This document shows, in pieces, positions 30,932 through 42,403 of a stretch of 64,000 nt of DNA. Both the position numbers and the translations under genes were made by a program. Each line of letters opens with the position of its first letter. The first letter of the stretch is position 1. The DNA is from Cytauxzoon felis. Taxonomy: Eukaryota; Apicomplexa; Aconoidasida; Piroplasmida; Theileriidae. The notes under the pieces are model-generated. The model did not search any database and was not told where the DNA came from. It was given only the letters and a program-made list of their open reading frames with translations. The stretch is taken from positions 1 to 64,000 of the forward strand of contig JAIQCW010000336.1 of the NCBI GenBank assembly GCA_020283715.1, in the 5' to 3' direction.

Positions 30932-33157
30932 ATGCCACTTTGTACTATAGAAGATTTCGAACATGAAATATTACACATAGAGTCATTTAGTAGTGAAATC
31001 GCAGGGGTGGATAATGAGGGGAATGTGAATTATGGTATATTCGTATTTTATCAAAACGATATCGACGGTATATGCGCGATGTTTATACTTGAGGTGAGAT
31101 TAACTTAATTATTTCATAAAATTCTACATCTTCAGCATCATAATAAATTAAGGAATGGTCTACGTATGACTAATTATCCAATCTCTTCCGAAGCTGATTT
31201 GTACACGTTCATCAAGAAGAATTTATCTATACAGTCCGCATATCCTCAGTTTCAGGTACCCTTTTTCTACTTTTGTTTACACATTTTCATTTACATTTCA
31301 GCCTGAAGCTTATTTACGTGTCGTGCTGCTTGGCATCTACGGCTGGAATCCTCAGGTATTATACGCTCTAAAGGTATTTTTCAAGCAGCTACTACCAGAA
31401 GAACTGAGGAATGACTTGAAAATTGCAATTGTATCGGCATCGCGTCCAATTTCCTTTTTTGGCGTATCACCCGTATGTATATTGGGTGTGAGGTGTTTTA
31501 TCAGTATTTCAGGAAACAGACTGGTATTTCTTTCTACAAGACGAGCATGAAGTTGCATTAGAGGAGGAGGTGTGTCATTATTTATCTTTCCTCATTACTC
31601 ATCTTATTTCAGGTCAAGGACGATATGATCACTGGTACTTACGCAACAAACTCCATTGCTGCGTCCATGGAATCTGTAAGTTTTCAGATGTGAAAAAAAA
31701 TGAAATTCATGTAATCTTTATGGATGTATAACTTCATATTCTACGTATTCTATCATACCTTCTTAATCCTCTGTAGATATCAAAGGTTACGCACGAGGCT
31801 GATCAGGCGGCGATATTATATGCGGCATCCGTTGGTATTTTGAGTAAATTTGAGCATTCAAATACAATAAATTTGACGCTAAATGAGCAAATTATGAGGA
31901 TATTCCATAAAATCACTCTATTGGATGGCGGACCATTCACCTCATACGATCTCGAAAAATCACTCCTACCCTTAATCATGTTCACGTACGTTGGATCAAT
32001 ATGTGATTGAAATAACTATTTTCTTTCCAATAGATCGGTGGAGGAGGCATTAAAGATTAGTCCCAGTGTATTGATATACGACCCTCAGCGTACAAGAGAT
32101 ACTTTCGCGGATTTACGTATACACTGCAACCTGAAAATGGACGAGTTCACATCAGAATTCTGTAACTTGGATCCGGTAATTTGATATTTCCACTCATTTT
32201 ACTTTACATGGTCCACATCAGGCGAGGCAGAGTAACGTGTTGAAGCTTTTAAAGAATAGAATTAAAGTTTATAAAGATCAGCCACAGTTATGTTGGCTCA
32301 GAAGGATGACATCTATACCCGCAATCGATGTTATATATATCATTATGGCTATACTTGCTGGATGGAATACAAAAGATAACAGTTCCACTATCGGTAGGGC
32401 ACCAATCATCGCATCCGACTTCCTCTACAGGTATCTATATACAACAGATCGCTCTCGATCTCATTCCGCTATATAAATTATATAGTATATTGATTGATCG
32501 TATGTTTCAAGAGTCGAATTATGATTCGACGATATTGATGAGATTGAAGAAGAAGACGATTCAGTACATTTTACGTGTCTATGATTTAGTATTTTGACTA
32601 TTGGATGATTTTATATGTTATTTTAGATTTCAGATGCAAAGATACGATCAAAGACTTCAGGTTCTGATGTTATTTTAATAACTACCTTATATCCATCATT
32701 TCCTATAAGGTAGAAGTATTCATGTAGAATATTAATTTAAATATTATAGATGTGTTGATCATTTAAGATTTTTGGGCTATTTGATATCTTCAATACAGGC
32801 AGTTCGTTTAAAATGTTAAATTATGATTTTGAAACTTCACTATAGAAGGGCGGTGGTAATGACACTAGGCGCTGTATGATATTCATAAAGAACCCAGATA
32901 CAGAGAATATTTTATGTTACGGTTATTCCCCGGATGTGAGAATGGATTTTCCGGATATATGGTCACTTGTATTTACATCAATATCACATGATAATCCGAA
33001 TTTTATATATGATGTCTTGAATCCAACATCAGTATATATTAAATCCACCGACATTAATAATGCAAAAAAGATTATACTTGACAGATTACGTATTGCACTT
33101 GAAGCTAAATATACCTATAAATTAGATACAGATGAAGAATCTGTGGATAATTTTTAA
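30932..33157 (+). CDS. CDC45: CDC45 replication initiation factor
   Basis: Component of the CMG replicative helicase. Many exons of 60-250 nt were followed. The N-terminal DHH-like fold has FVFYQNDIDGICAMFILE (family: DxDALCA..IL), MTNYPISSEADL, YLRVVLLGIYGWNP, and KIAIVSASRPISFFGV (family: I..L.D..LL....I.VIDSHRPI). MITGTYATNSIAASMESISKVTHEADQAAILYAASVGI corresponds to the family GTYYG.S.A......A.....D...LWLAIVG segment. Later exons give DTFADLRIHCNLKMDEFTSEFCNLD and the C-terminal VYIKSTDINNAKKIILDRLRIAL, matching the final helix of human CDC45. No repeat is inserted in any of its introns. It is a diverged but ordered match, so identity is good. Confidence 0.83.
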
Positions 33158-33878
33158 TTATTTATTTATATGTTATGTTGGTAGTGTAATTATCTATTTA
33201 TTTGATATAAATTATTATATATGGGGAATTATATAATTGTTCCCATAAAGCTTGACATTGATGTATCATTTCATATTAGTTATAGACACTAATGATAAAT
33301 GCAAGTATATTTACCACATTGCATGTCTATTTACAAATCCGCCACATAAATATTGGGGTAAATTTTTTTATTCAGTTTTTATTAATATATAACTAATTAC
33401 CATATAAAAATTAAATATAAAGATAATGATGCATCTAATAATTATAAAACCAACTCTATTTATATATGTTTCAATTCAAACTTCAGCCCTCAAAAATCAG
33501 GCAATTTTGTGCGTTGGTAACAAAATTTTAAATTTAAGCTGATTACAACTTTAATTCACGATAAAATGAAAATTTTGATACTTTAAACGAATTACAATTG
33601 GAAATTAATTTATTTTCTACATTTGATAGAAGCTATATTAACAAAAATATATTTGTCCCTATTAACCTCTTACAAATGATGAGATTATTAGGTTAATAAA
33701 ATAAATTATTATAGTAAATAAATAATATAAAACTACAAGATAATCTTATAAATTATATAAATTAACATTAATAAATGCATTTTCAGCGAATTTTCACCAT
33801 TAAAACTAATTTTCCATCATAATGCGTCTCTACATCTAACTATGACAACATGTATAATTTGTAAAAAAAATTAAACAA
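33158..33878. other. intergenic region without a gene
   Basis: About 720 very AT-rich bases between the convergent CDC45 and FAM76-like genes. No open frame, RNA-like stem or mosaic repeat was noticed. Confidence 0.55.
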
Positions 33879-34589
33879 TTATCGAGTGAAATTGTTATAT
33901 TTCTTCAGTAATTCATTATATTTTAATTGTAGTTCTTCAAGAGACTTTTTAAGTTGCGCGTTGTTTGCCTCCAGCTGCGCGATTTTGTTTTTCAACGATT
34001 TAACATCAATTTTATCTTCATGATTATTTAATCCTTCACCTTTATTTATTGTTACAAGTCTTCTTTTATTATAATAGTCATTTTTTTTAAAATCATATGT
34101 ACACAAAAAACATAATTTTATACCACCAACTTTATTACGAGATTCTTCACCTCTATCAAATGCGGCTATATTACCACACGACTCACATGATGATGGCTGT
34201 CCATACTTTTCTATACAAGCAAAGCATCTATCGCACTCAGAACTTGCACGCCATGCCGCCCATGTACTGCAATGCTTACATAACCTCGGATCAACGTTAT
34301 ATACGGATATATTTGAAGCACAATGCATACATACTAATTTTCTAAACATATGTTCCGCCTTTTTACAATATTTATGACTGGAAAACTCCTCTTTACAATG
34401 AACACATTTATTACGGTCACATTTTTTATAACAATCATTACAAACTTGCATCTCGCGATTCTTCCATTTTTGACGTTCACAATTTAAACATAAACCCTTT
34501 TTCTCTATTTTATGAATACGATCCCATATATTAGTGTCAGTTTTACCGCTGCCAGATAACTTTAGGCCGCCCTTGAAGACGTTATCCAT
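33879..34589 (-). CDS. FAM76-like zinc-binding protein
   Basis: A 236-residue single-exon protein with about 22 cysteines arranged as CxxC pairs. It shows the FAM76 pattern of repeated C-x2-C knuckles (CLNCERQ, CNDCYKKC, CVHCKEEF, CMHC, CKHCSTWAAW, CDRC, YGQPSSCESCG), then AAFDRGEESRNKVGGIKLCFLCTYDFKK. That last stretch corresponds to the family CAFDR...KVDGKLLCWLCT motif. The last 45 residues (KSLKNKIAQLEANNAQLKKSLEEL) form a coiled coil, as in FAM76A/B. Animal FAM76 proteins are nuclear and poorly understood; no function is asserted. Confidence 0.85.
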   Translation of the reverse strand: MDNVFKGGLKLSGSGKTDTNIWDRIHKIEKKGLCLNCERQKWKNREMQVCNDCYKKCDRNKCVHCKEEFSSHKYCKKAEHMFRKLVCMHCASNISVYNVDPRLCKHCSTWAAWRASSECDRCFACIEKYGQPSSCESCGNIAAFDRGEESRNKVGGIKLCFLCTYDFKKNDYYNKRRLVTINKGEGLNNHEDKIDVKSLKNKIAQLEANNAQLKKSLEELQLKYNELLKKYNNFTR

Positions 34590-34830
34590 TTTTAAACATT
34601 AGAATCATGCGATTTTCTACTATAATTAAACATAAACCCATTAATTATATATGGGTACATAATTTTTTAATGGTAAATCATACAGAGAGGATAATAAAAT
34701 CCAGAACCCATCGAGGATCTAAAGAACGAGCAAAGATTATATAATAACCTTGCTTTTAAAAATTAAATATACTAGGAAATAAAATCTTTTATAAAATATA
34801 TGCGATTTTTTTAAATAATTTGTAATATTC

Positions 34831-35516
34831 TCAATATCTATACTTCGTTGAATAATCTTTTGGTGCAATTACAAGACCACGCCCTATAAAGAACATATAT
34901 GTAATTGTTTGTGAAATTTTAGACACACCCTTTCTTGCACCTCTATAAATGGTCTCTATAATGTCTATAAGTTCCTGCTTATCATTCATGGCCCAATTAA
35001 TCTTATTATTATTACCGGTACCTAAGTCTACCATCATATGCTTGTTCCTGTAGGCGCTTTTTAATAATTTAATTACACCTTTAATAATTTACCTGTAAAA
35101 AAACATTACCGATACGGGATCATATAATTCGTACATCCCATTGAAGTCTGGAACCTCCGATATATCAACCTTTACGTATATTTATGAAATGAGGTATAAA
35201 AATTATATAAAATTCTTGAAATACATACAAAATCCAGTAAGAAAATTTAATATTAGACGTACCAAATATATCGCGCAGAAATTTTTCACGTCTTCTGCGA
35301 TCTTGTATAACAATTCGTCCATCTTTATACACTCGGGGTTATAGTCATGACCAAAACGTATACACTAAAGGATATAAACTTAACTTAATAGACCTACCAC
35401 TAGACGTTGCTCTTCCGTAACTATCGCCTGGTCCTATAAGATTGTTATTAGCAATTATGATACACGAAACATACCACTGCCCACCCTGTGCGTAAATGTT
35501 GTAGCATATAAGACAT
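34831..35516 (-). CDS. DIB1: Spliceosomal protein DIB1 / U5-15kD (TXNL4A)
   Basis: Thioredoxin-fold U5 snRNP protein of the tri-snRNP. Start MSYMLQHLRTGWAV at the ATG at 35516. Five or more small exons encode DQAIVTEEQRLVV, IRFGHDYNPECIKMDELLYKIAEDVKNFCAIYL, VDISEVPDF...YELYDPVSVMFF, and MMVDLGTGNNNKINWAMNDKQELIDIIETIYRGARK, which is spliced to GRGLVIAPKDYSTKYRY. The C-terminus is nearly identical to the animal protein. Each intron is about 40-50 nt. The single long open frame reads through one intron (34880-34925). Confidence 0.95.
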
Positions 35517-35760
35517 CTTCAGAAAATCACATCAATATGCATCCACATGATATAAAATAAAGGTATATGACATTTTGCATGTAATTAATATCTTCTAACC
35601 GCGTACAACGACTAATTCCCCATTGATGGAGGGATCATGATCATTCAATTCCATTTAAGCATGTAAAATATTGAATAATACTCTGTAATTTGTATATTAT
35701 AATTAATTTTAAATCTAAATTTTAGATTATACACCCTTGTTACTTTGAATATGATCAGTA

Positions 35761-38700
35761 ATGAGTGATGAGGGTGGAGCTGTCCATCGCAATAGGAGTC
35801 GCTCCAGGGAGCGTAAAGTGGAGGATAAAGAAGATGAGGATGTGCAAAGATTAATAGATGAAGCGGAATTAGCTGTAGAAGCTGTTCGTGGTAGGAATTT
35901 GAATCTGAAAAATGATCCACGATATTTGGATCGGCTGAGGATAGAAGCTCGTCGAGGTTATCTCGAACAGCGTGAGTTGGACCGTTTTACCTTGGCTAAA
36001 AGAGCATTGGAGGAAAAGGAGATAGTATACGGTAAGATGAGGGATGATTTTGCCAAGAAATCTCTTCATTTTGAACGTGAGACTGTATCATTAGCCAAAG
36101 GTGCCATAGAAGCTAGAGATAAGGACACGAGTATGGCGACATACGAGCTACCTGACAGTTATGATGAGGATACCAACCGCAGACTGGCGGTGTTAAAGAG
36201 TAAAGACAAGGTCGGTGCTGAAGATAAACCTATTGATGAACAGAAGGTATGGGAATCGAATCAGGTTAAGATAGGTGTTGTATCATTTGGCAGTAAGACA
36301 GAAGTTGAAGCTAAGGGTAAATATCAGCTGTTGGATGGCATTGAATTTATTGCTTCTGAAATTCAGGGGGAGAAGATGTTTGATTCTAATGCTATTGCAG
36401 CTTCTGCTGTTGCACATGTTGTAGAAGGGGAGGAGGAAACTACGACCTCAGAGAGTGAAGATGAAGTTGACGATCATCATAGGAAGAGTTTTGCCGAGAG
36501 GATTTTGTCTAAACAGAGGAAAAGGGAAGAGAAAGAGAAAAAGAGGATTTTGGAGGAGAGAATGAAACTTCCTGTATATTCATATCGTCATGATTTACTT
36601 AGCGCTATAAGAACATATCCTGTATTAATTGTTATAGGGGAAACTGGTAGTGGCAAAACTACACAAATACCTCAGTATTTATATGAAGTGGGGTATGGTA
36701 AGGCGGGTAAGATCGGTTGTACACAGCCAAGGAGAGTAGCTGCGATGTCAGTTGCAGCTAGGGTGGCTAGGGAAATTGGTTGTAAATTGGGTCAAACTGT
36801 GGGGTATTCTATCAGATTTGAAGATTGTACAACGAGTGGTACGATATTGAAATATATGACCGATGGTATGCTTTTGAGAGAAATGATGACTGAGCCGGAC
36901 TTGAAAAGTTATTCTGCACTAATGATCGATGAAGCACATGAAAGGACAATACATACTGATGTAATCTTTGGGTTAGCAAAAGATTTATCAAGACATCGTC
37001 AGGATTTCAGGCTTATTGTATCATCAGCCACTTTAGAAGCTGAGAAATTTGCACTATACTTTGACAATGCGCCAATTTTTAGAATACCCGGTAGAAGATT
37101 CCCCGTACAAATTTATTATACTAAAGCACCCGAAGCCAATTTCTTAGATGCATCAGTTATTACCGTATTACAAATACATCTTACTCAACCTTTAGGAGAT
37201 ATACTCGTTTTCCTACCTGGTCAACAAGAAATTGAAGAGGTATATGAAGAATTACTAAATAGGTATGTTTAACAACACAAAATAACGTATTGAATGAGAT
37301 ATTGCCCATATAATATCCCATTCCACTCGAGGTCCAATCACTATCTTCTCCAACTTTCGTCGTCTTGCAGTCAGCTCTCCACTCGAGGTCTTTCCACTAG
37401 CCGTGGTGGCTCTTCTATTTACTTCCCCTTCCAGCTTCCGTAGATCGCTTCCAGGTAGTTCACTTGAGGTTACATCCAACACATCCTTAGAACCATCTTC
37501 CATCATTCCCATGATGGATGATCCATCACTACCCTCGCCACGATCTCCGGGAGTGGCTTTACTCTTTAGAGATAGGTAATTAGAAGAGCTCCATGCAATG
37601 GGAAAGATGAAAGGACCTCAGGTGGAACGGCTAGTAGCGAAGTAGAGTAGGAATGTAACCTCAAGTGGAGTGTTTGTATTATATATATAATATATAGGAT
37701 ACGTAATCGTGGTAAGGAGATGCGTGAATTGATTGTATTATGTATATATTCAACATTACCTAGTGATATGCAGGCTAAGATATTTGAACCCACACCTGAG
37801 GGTAGTCGTAAGGTTGTATTGGCTACAAATATAGCAGAGACATCTATAACATTGAATGAGATAGTATATGTGATAGATTGTGGATTTTGTAAATTGAATA
37901 CATTTAGTCCTAAGACAGGTATGGATAGTTTAATAACTGTACCATGTTCTAAAGCATCTGCTAATCAACGTACAGGTAGAGCTGGTAGAGTTAGACCTGG
38001 TCATTGTTTTAGATTATATACTAAATTTTCATATGATAAAGAGATGGATGATGTTAATGATCCAGAGATACAACGTACAAATTTATCTTCTATAGTATTA
38101 TTATTAAAATCATTAGGTATTGATGATTTAATAAATTTTGATTTTATGGATCCACCATCACCTGATACATTAATTAAAGCATTAGAATTAATATATGCTT
38201 TAGGTGCATTAAATGATTTAGGACAATTAACAAAATTAGGTAAACAAATGTCAGAATTACCAATGGATCCAATGTATTCAAAAATGATAATAGAATCATC
38301 TAAATATTCATGTGTAAATGAATGTATAACTATATCAGCTATGTTAAATATTGGAAATAATATTTTCTATAGACCAAAAGATCGTATTATACATGCTGAT
38401 AATTCAAGAAAAAATTTTTATAAATTAGGTGGTGATCATTTAATGTTATTAAATATTTATAATCAATGGATAGAAACTGATTATTCTATTTCATGGTGTT
38501 TTGAAAATTATATACAAAATAAATCATTACAAAGAGCTAGAGATATTAGAGAACAATTATTAGAATTAATTAAAAAAATTAATTTAGATAATAATACTAA
38601 TCCTAATGATACTAATAGTATTTTATTATCTATAACTAGTGGATTTTTTACTAATGCTGCTATAAGATCAAATATTAAAACAAATTCATCATATAGAACA

Positions 38701-38916
38701 TTAAAATATCCACAAAATGTTGATATACATCCACAATCATCATTATTTGATCAAGAACCTAAATGTGTTATCTATACTGATCTTATATCAACTACTAAAC
38801 AATATATGAGACAAATTATAGATATTAAACCAGAATGGTTATTACAAATCGCACCACATTATTATAAAAATAATGAACCAATATTTAATAAAAATATAAA
38901 AATGCCAAAAAATTAA
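35761..38916 (+). CDS. DHX16: Pre-mRNA splicing DEAH helicase DHX16/PRP2
   Basis: ATP-dependent helicase that remodels the spliceosome before the first catalytic step. Exon 1 (35761 to about 37263) has an RS-containing N-terminus, an acidic region and the first RecA domain: GETGSGKTT near residue 292, [12 protein letters not shown] near 388, SAT near 420, and FLPGQQEIE. Exon 2 (from about 37698) resumes with [45 protein letters not shown], the ratchet/winged-helix region ([10 protein letters not shown]) and the OB-fold region to APHYYK. Together about 900 residues, somewhat shorter than human DHX16, mainly at the N-terminus. The intron between them (about 435 nt) holds a mosaic repeat. Exon 2 is strikingly more AT-rich in codon choice than exon 1. 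The stop codon shares TTAA with the convergent Rab5 gene. Confidence 0.95.
37318..37672. repeat. mosaic interspersed repeat copy (long)
   Basis: T, S2-like, T, S3-like, C2, T, H, S5, T, further T. At about 355 bp it is the longest copy found and fills most of the DHX16 intron. Confidence 0.9.
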
Positions 38917-40090
38917 TTCATACAACAATTCCTACCCTCTATCATCGAACCACTCTGAATATCCATCTTAAAACCATCATGAAACTCATTCATACGATGA
39001 CCCTTCGGTATCACACGCGCTATAATAATCTCATATCAATATATATATATGAAAATTATAACAACATTTCCACCTGAGGTTACAACCTTATCTTCCACTC
39101 GGCGTGGAGCCTCTTCCAATTATCTATCTCTAAAGAGTATAGCCACTCCCAGAGATCGTGGCGGAAGTGTAGTGATTGGACCTCAAGTGGAACCCGTAGC
39201 TGATCTCAGGGAAGCGAGGGGGAAGTAAATAGAAGAGCCACCACGGCTAGTGGCAACGATAGGTGGTAAGACTAGGTGTAGAGTACATGACCTCGAGTGG
39301 AAGATCTTCATTGTACTAACCGATTTCGGTGAAAAGTTCTTTTACATTGAGTCCGGTTTTAGCGGAGGTTTCCATGAAGATACAATTGTTATTATTTGCA
39401 TATTCTTGTACAGTCTGTATTTGATGAAATAATGTGTTAGATAGCACATACATTTAAATCTACTTTTCTTTGTTCATTTAAATCGGCTTTATTACCAGCA
39501 AGTGCTATAAAATTATTTACAAATTGAATATAATTAGCATACCTAATACAATATTAGGTTCAACATATGATTTCAACTCTTGTATCCAACTTTTGGCTTG
39601 ATTGAATGAATCCTTTAGAGTTATATCATATACAATTATAGCTGCAGCAGAGCCTCTGGAGTAGAGAAGTAACTCAAGTATATATAAAGAAACATACCTG
39701 TAGTACATTGGCGCTAGAGTGCGATATCTCTCTTGTCTAATACAATATAATGAGCCTCAAATTCATTAAACTCACCCAGCTGTATCCCAAATTTCAAATT
39801 TAACAATACAGTCATCAAGCGTTATAGTCTGAGTCATAAATGCAGCTAAATGATAGATTATTTTTAAAGTAAGAAAATATACCACCGATTGTCGATTCTT
39901 GGAATTCCGTAAAGGTATTTTTAACGAATCGTCCTACTAGACAACTTTTACCAACAAATGTATCACCAAGTATAACTAATTTAAATTGATATATAGGTTG
40001 TGTAGATTTATTATCATTGATTAATTTAGACGTTTCTTTAATTTCTGGACTCTTGGTCTTTATGAAATTACTTAGAAAATCCTTAAACAT
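38913..40090 (-). CDS. RAB5: Rab5-like small GTPase
   Basis: Early endosome/vesicle-docking Ras-family GTPase. Exons give [19 protein letters not shown] (P-loop) with TEFQESTIG (switch I, Rab5-type), FEIWDTAG and [12 protein letters not shown] (switch II), [21 protein letters not shown] (G4), [18 protein letters not shown] (G5), then RVIPKGHRM. The C-terminus is RNCCMN, the same CCxN arrangement as mammalian Rab5 and suitable for double geranylgeranylation. The N-terminal extension is about 30 residues. Introns are short except the last, which holds a mosaic repeat (39068-39300). Its TAA stop (38915-38913) overlaps the TAA of DHX16 on the other strand. Confidence 0.9.
39068..39300. repeat. 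mosaic interspersed repeat copy
   Basis: T, S3-like (CCACTCGGCGTGG), inverted H, T, inverted C1 and an S3-like end, inside the last intron of the Rab5-like gene. Confidence 0.88.
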
Positions 40091-40199
40091 TTTTAAAAAC
40101 AGAATCTACTCTTAAAATTTACATGAAAATACAGTTGCGATTGACAATAAATTAAAAATTTTTATACACAAAATGATTAGATATACATTTAATCTTCAT

Positions 40200-40459
40200 T
40201 CATGCCCATAGCAACCGCTCACCAACACGTGCACATTCAACCACTACATGTGATCTACACATTACTTCTTCCTGTATAAATTTGTAAACATCATTAAGTA
40301 TATACATTTAATACGAACTTTACTCTCGATAATACCGAGTTTGGCATACCGACCTTGACCAATACATCCTCGTGATAATACAAATGCAATTCGTCGCCAG
40401 CTGTAAATAATATTATAAAATTCCTTACATAAAAGTAACATCAAATCAGAACATTTCAC
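40200..40459 (-). CDS. Uncharacterised small protein
   Basis: Three inferred exons: KCSDLMLLL, GDELHLYYHEDVLVKVGMPNSVLSRVKF and EEVMCRSHVVVECARVGERLLWA, with stop at 40200-40202. At least 60 residues with a beta-rich look. The frame is open upstream into an acceptor at 40472 formed at the end of a mosaic repeat (CTCTACAG), so there may be another 5' exon in the 40700-40800 region. No family recognised. It lies between the Rab5 start and the EF-P gene. Confidence 0.45.
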
Positions 40460-40469
40460 ACTAACAAGT

Positions 40470-40700
40470 CCTGTAGAGAGCTCTCCACCACCCGAGGTCC
40501 AATCCTCTACTCCTTCCTTTCCGCTCGCCGTGGATGCTTCTTCTAATTACCTATCCCTGAAGGGTATAGCCACTCCCGGAGATCGTGGCGAAGGTGATGG
40601 TATGGATTGGACCTCAAGTGGAACCTGGAAGCGAACTAAGGGAGCTGGAAGGGGAACTAAATAGAGAAGCTGTCTGCAGGACAAAGCAAACTCTGGTGTA
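40470..40700. repeat. mosaic interspersed repeat copy
   Basis: T, S3 variant, inverted H, T, inverted C2, S2-like. It is either intergenic or in the first intron of the small gene at 40200-40459. Confidence 0.86.
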
Positions 40701-40815
40701 ATGGTGCCTTTGCAAGAAGTTAGTAAAAGATCTAAATTGGTAAAAAATAAAATTCTTCACGTAGTGTTTAAATCCTAATGAATAATGTCGTTATATATCC
40801 AACAATGATAAAGTG

Positions 40816-41333
40816 TTAATACTCTCCAGTAAATGTAGTATTATACTCGTCCATACCTTCTAGTAGATGTGTATAGTCTTTAACGTATGAGGTTGGTATG
40901 GCTAGGTCATTGAATTCATGGTCTGATAGAATGAGACTGTTAGTATCACCATCAACGTATTGGACCAGACCTGTTTTTTTTTCCAAGTCAATCTCTAATG
41001 TAAGTTGAAATTCAATTGAAATAGTGAACCTACTATCAACTTTGGAACCAATAGAAAAATTTTGAGTAGAGTTTTTCTTTGTGATTAAATCCATAACTTC
41101 CAACTATGGGGGAAATCATCAAAAAACCACTTTATTAAATTTACCTGTATGGATGTTGAACCCCTACCTTGCTTCATTTGTCTAAATGATGTAACCTCAT
41201 AATACTTATCTGCGGTAATGAATCATGGAAGCTGAGATGAATTCTTACCATTTTGTAAAAAGACCATCCCCTGTCTGAGATTAGAGGCGGAAAATGTAGA
41301 AAATAATCGATGCAATGATCCACAACGCATCAT
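40816..41333 (-). CDS. EFP: Organellar elongation factor P-like protein
   Basis: Three exons. ATG at 41333; MMRCGSLHRLFSTFSASNL looks like a transit or presequence. The KOW-like N-terminal domain follows: LRQGMVFLQNG, KYYEVTSFRQMKQGRGSTSIQLEVMDL and FSIGSKVD (EF-P: R.G.....G..Y.V.......PG.G.A.....L.N...G......F..G..V). Two OB-like regions follow to 40816. The position that carries the modified Lys/Arg in bacterial EF-P is MKQGRGS here (bacteria PGKGxA). It would relieve ribosome stalling at proline runs in the mitochondrion or apicoplast; the compartment cannot be decided from sequence. The start is 49 bases from the next gene's stop. Confidence 0.8.
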
Positions 41334-41381
41334 TATCCCTCCACAAGATATCATATCCTTCACCCTTAAATACATTCTCAT

Positions 41382-41816
41382 TCAATATTTGGAGGGTAAT
41401 CTGAATCTGTCCATAGAGGTGGGCTTGTAAATCGTTTGAATTCTATTGCTGCACTCCAGGAAATCAATGACTACTTGCAGCTTCCTGATGTCATTCCATG
41501 AATTTAGTTAGGAAAATACAAACTTTTTATTGTAAAATGTGCCATTCAATTCATTATAGGCGTTCTTAGCCTCAACTTCATCATCAAAATAGATATATGC
41601 GCATCCAGTTGGACGATTATTCCCTATTGATACCATATTATTACTTCAGCTCAAACACACTTGAGATTATAACTGAATTTACAATCGATCGAGTATAGTT
41701 ATTGAAAATCTCGAGCAGATTCACTTTGCTAATACCATACGGTAGACCCTAAGTGGATAGGTCATTTTTCCATCATATCAACATACTTTTACTAACAGTC
41801 TCCAATTATAAACCAT
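41382..41816 (-). CDS. Small RRM-domain RNA-binding protein
   Basis: Exon 1 MVYNWRLLVK (ATG at 41816) joins to GLPYGISKVNLLEIFNNYTRSI, then NNRPTGCAYIYFDDEVEAKNAYNELNGTFYNKK, then KLQVVIDFLECSNRIQTI and the stop at 41382-41384. RNP2 is WRLLVKGLP and RNP1 is GCAYIYF. The wording WRLLVKGLPYG.SK..LLEIF resembles ALY/REF-type export factors, but the flanking RGG and UAP56-binding motifs are not present, so it is not named. About 105 residues; introns are 35-45 nt. Confidence 0.75.
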
Positions 41817-41849
41817 TAGATGATGTGAAAATGTATCAACTTTAGACTT

Positions 41850-42332
41850 TTAAAAGCAGCAGTCACAGTCAAATGGACATTGATCGGTGAGACCACCTTT
41901 ACCTGAGGGTATAGATGAATTATACAGTGCATAATAGACAAAAATGTGGTTGGATATAAATATTATAAACATAAACAAACCGATATTCAATTCTTCTATT
42001 GTATAAATCGGTAAATTATCCTTGGTATACCTCCTATCTTTATCACGTTTTATATTTTCAGAATTCCTCTTCTTCCCTTTCTTTTTTGTCTTTATATTAG
42101 TAGACACTAAATTATCACGTCTCTCGTTTACAACCTTTGCAATCTTATTTTTAGTTGTATTTAATGTGCCTTTATCTCGAACAACTCCAGCTTCGACAAC
42201 ATCTACAGAGGAAGCCTCATCATGGGATTCATCGAAATTCGAATTTTTACCAATTTTATTTTTTATCGATTTAAATAATTCATTTAATTTATTTTTATTA
42301 AATTTTAAATCATTTTTTTTAGATTTTTTCAT
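41850..42332 (-). CDS. DUF1764-family protein
   Basis: Two exons. The N-terminal part is lysine-rich and disordered. The conserved end is PIYTIEELNIG joined across an 86-nt intron to GKGGLTDQCPFDCDCCF at the C-terminus, the family hallmark (Y..EEL.IG.GG.T..CPFDCDCCF). The role of this eukaryotic family is unknown. It is divergent from TRMT11, 71 bases away, so they may share a promoter region. Confidence 0.88.
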   Translation of the reverse strand: MKKSKKNDLKFNKNKLNELFKSIKNKIGKNSNFDESHDEASSVDVVEAGVVRDKGTLNTTKNKIAKVVNERRDNLVSTNIKTKKKGKKRNSENIKRDKDRRYTKDNLPIYTIEELNIGLFMFIIFISNHIFVYYALYNSSIPSGKGGLTDQCPFDCDCCF

Positions 42333-42403
42333 TTATTTATATTTTTTATCTAAATTCCAATGTGCAGTGCTCAGGGTACACGATATAACCTTTACCCTTG
42401 ACG

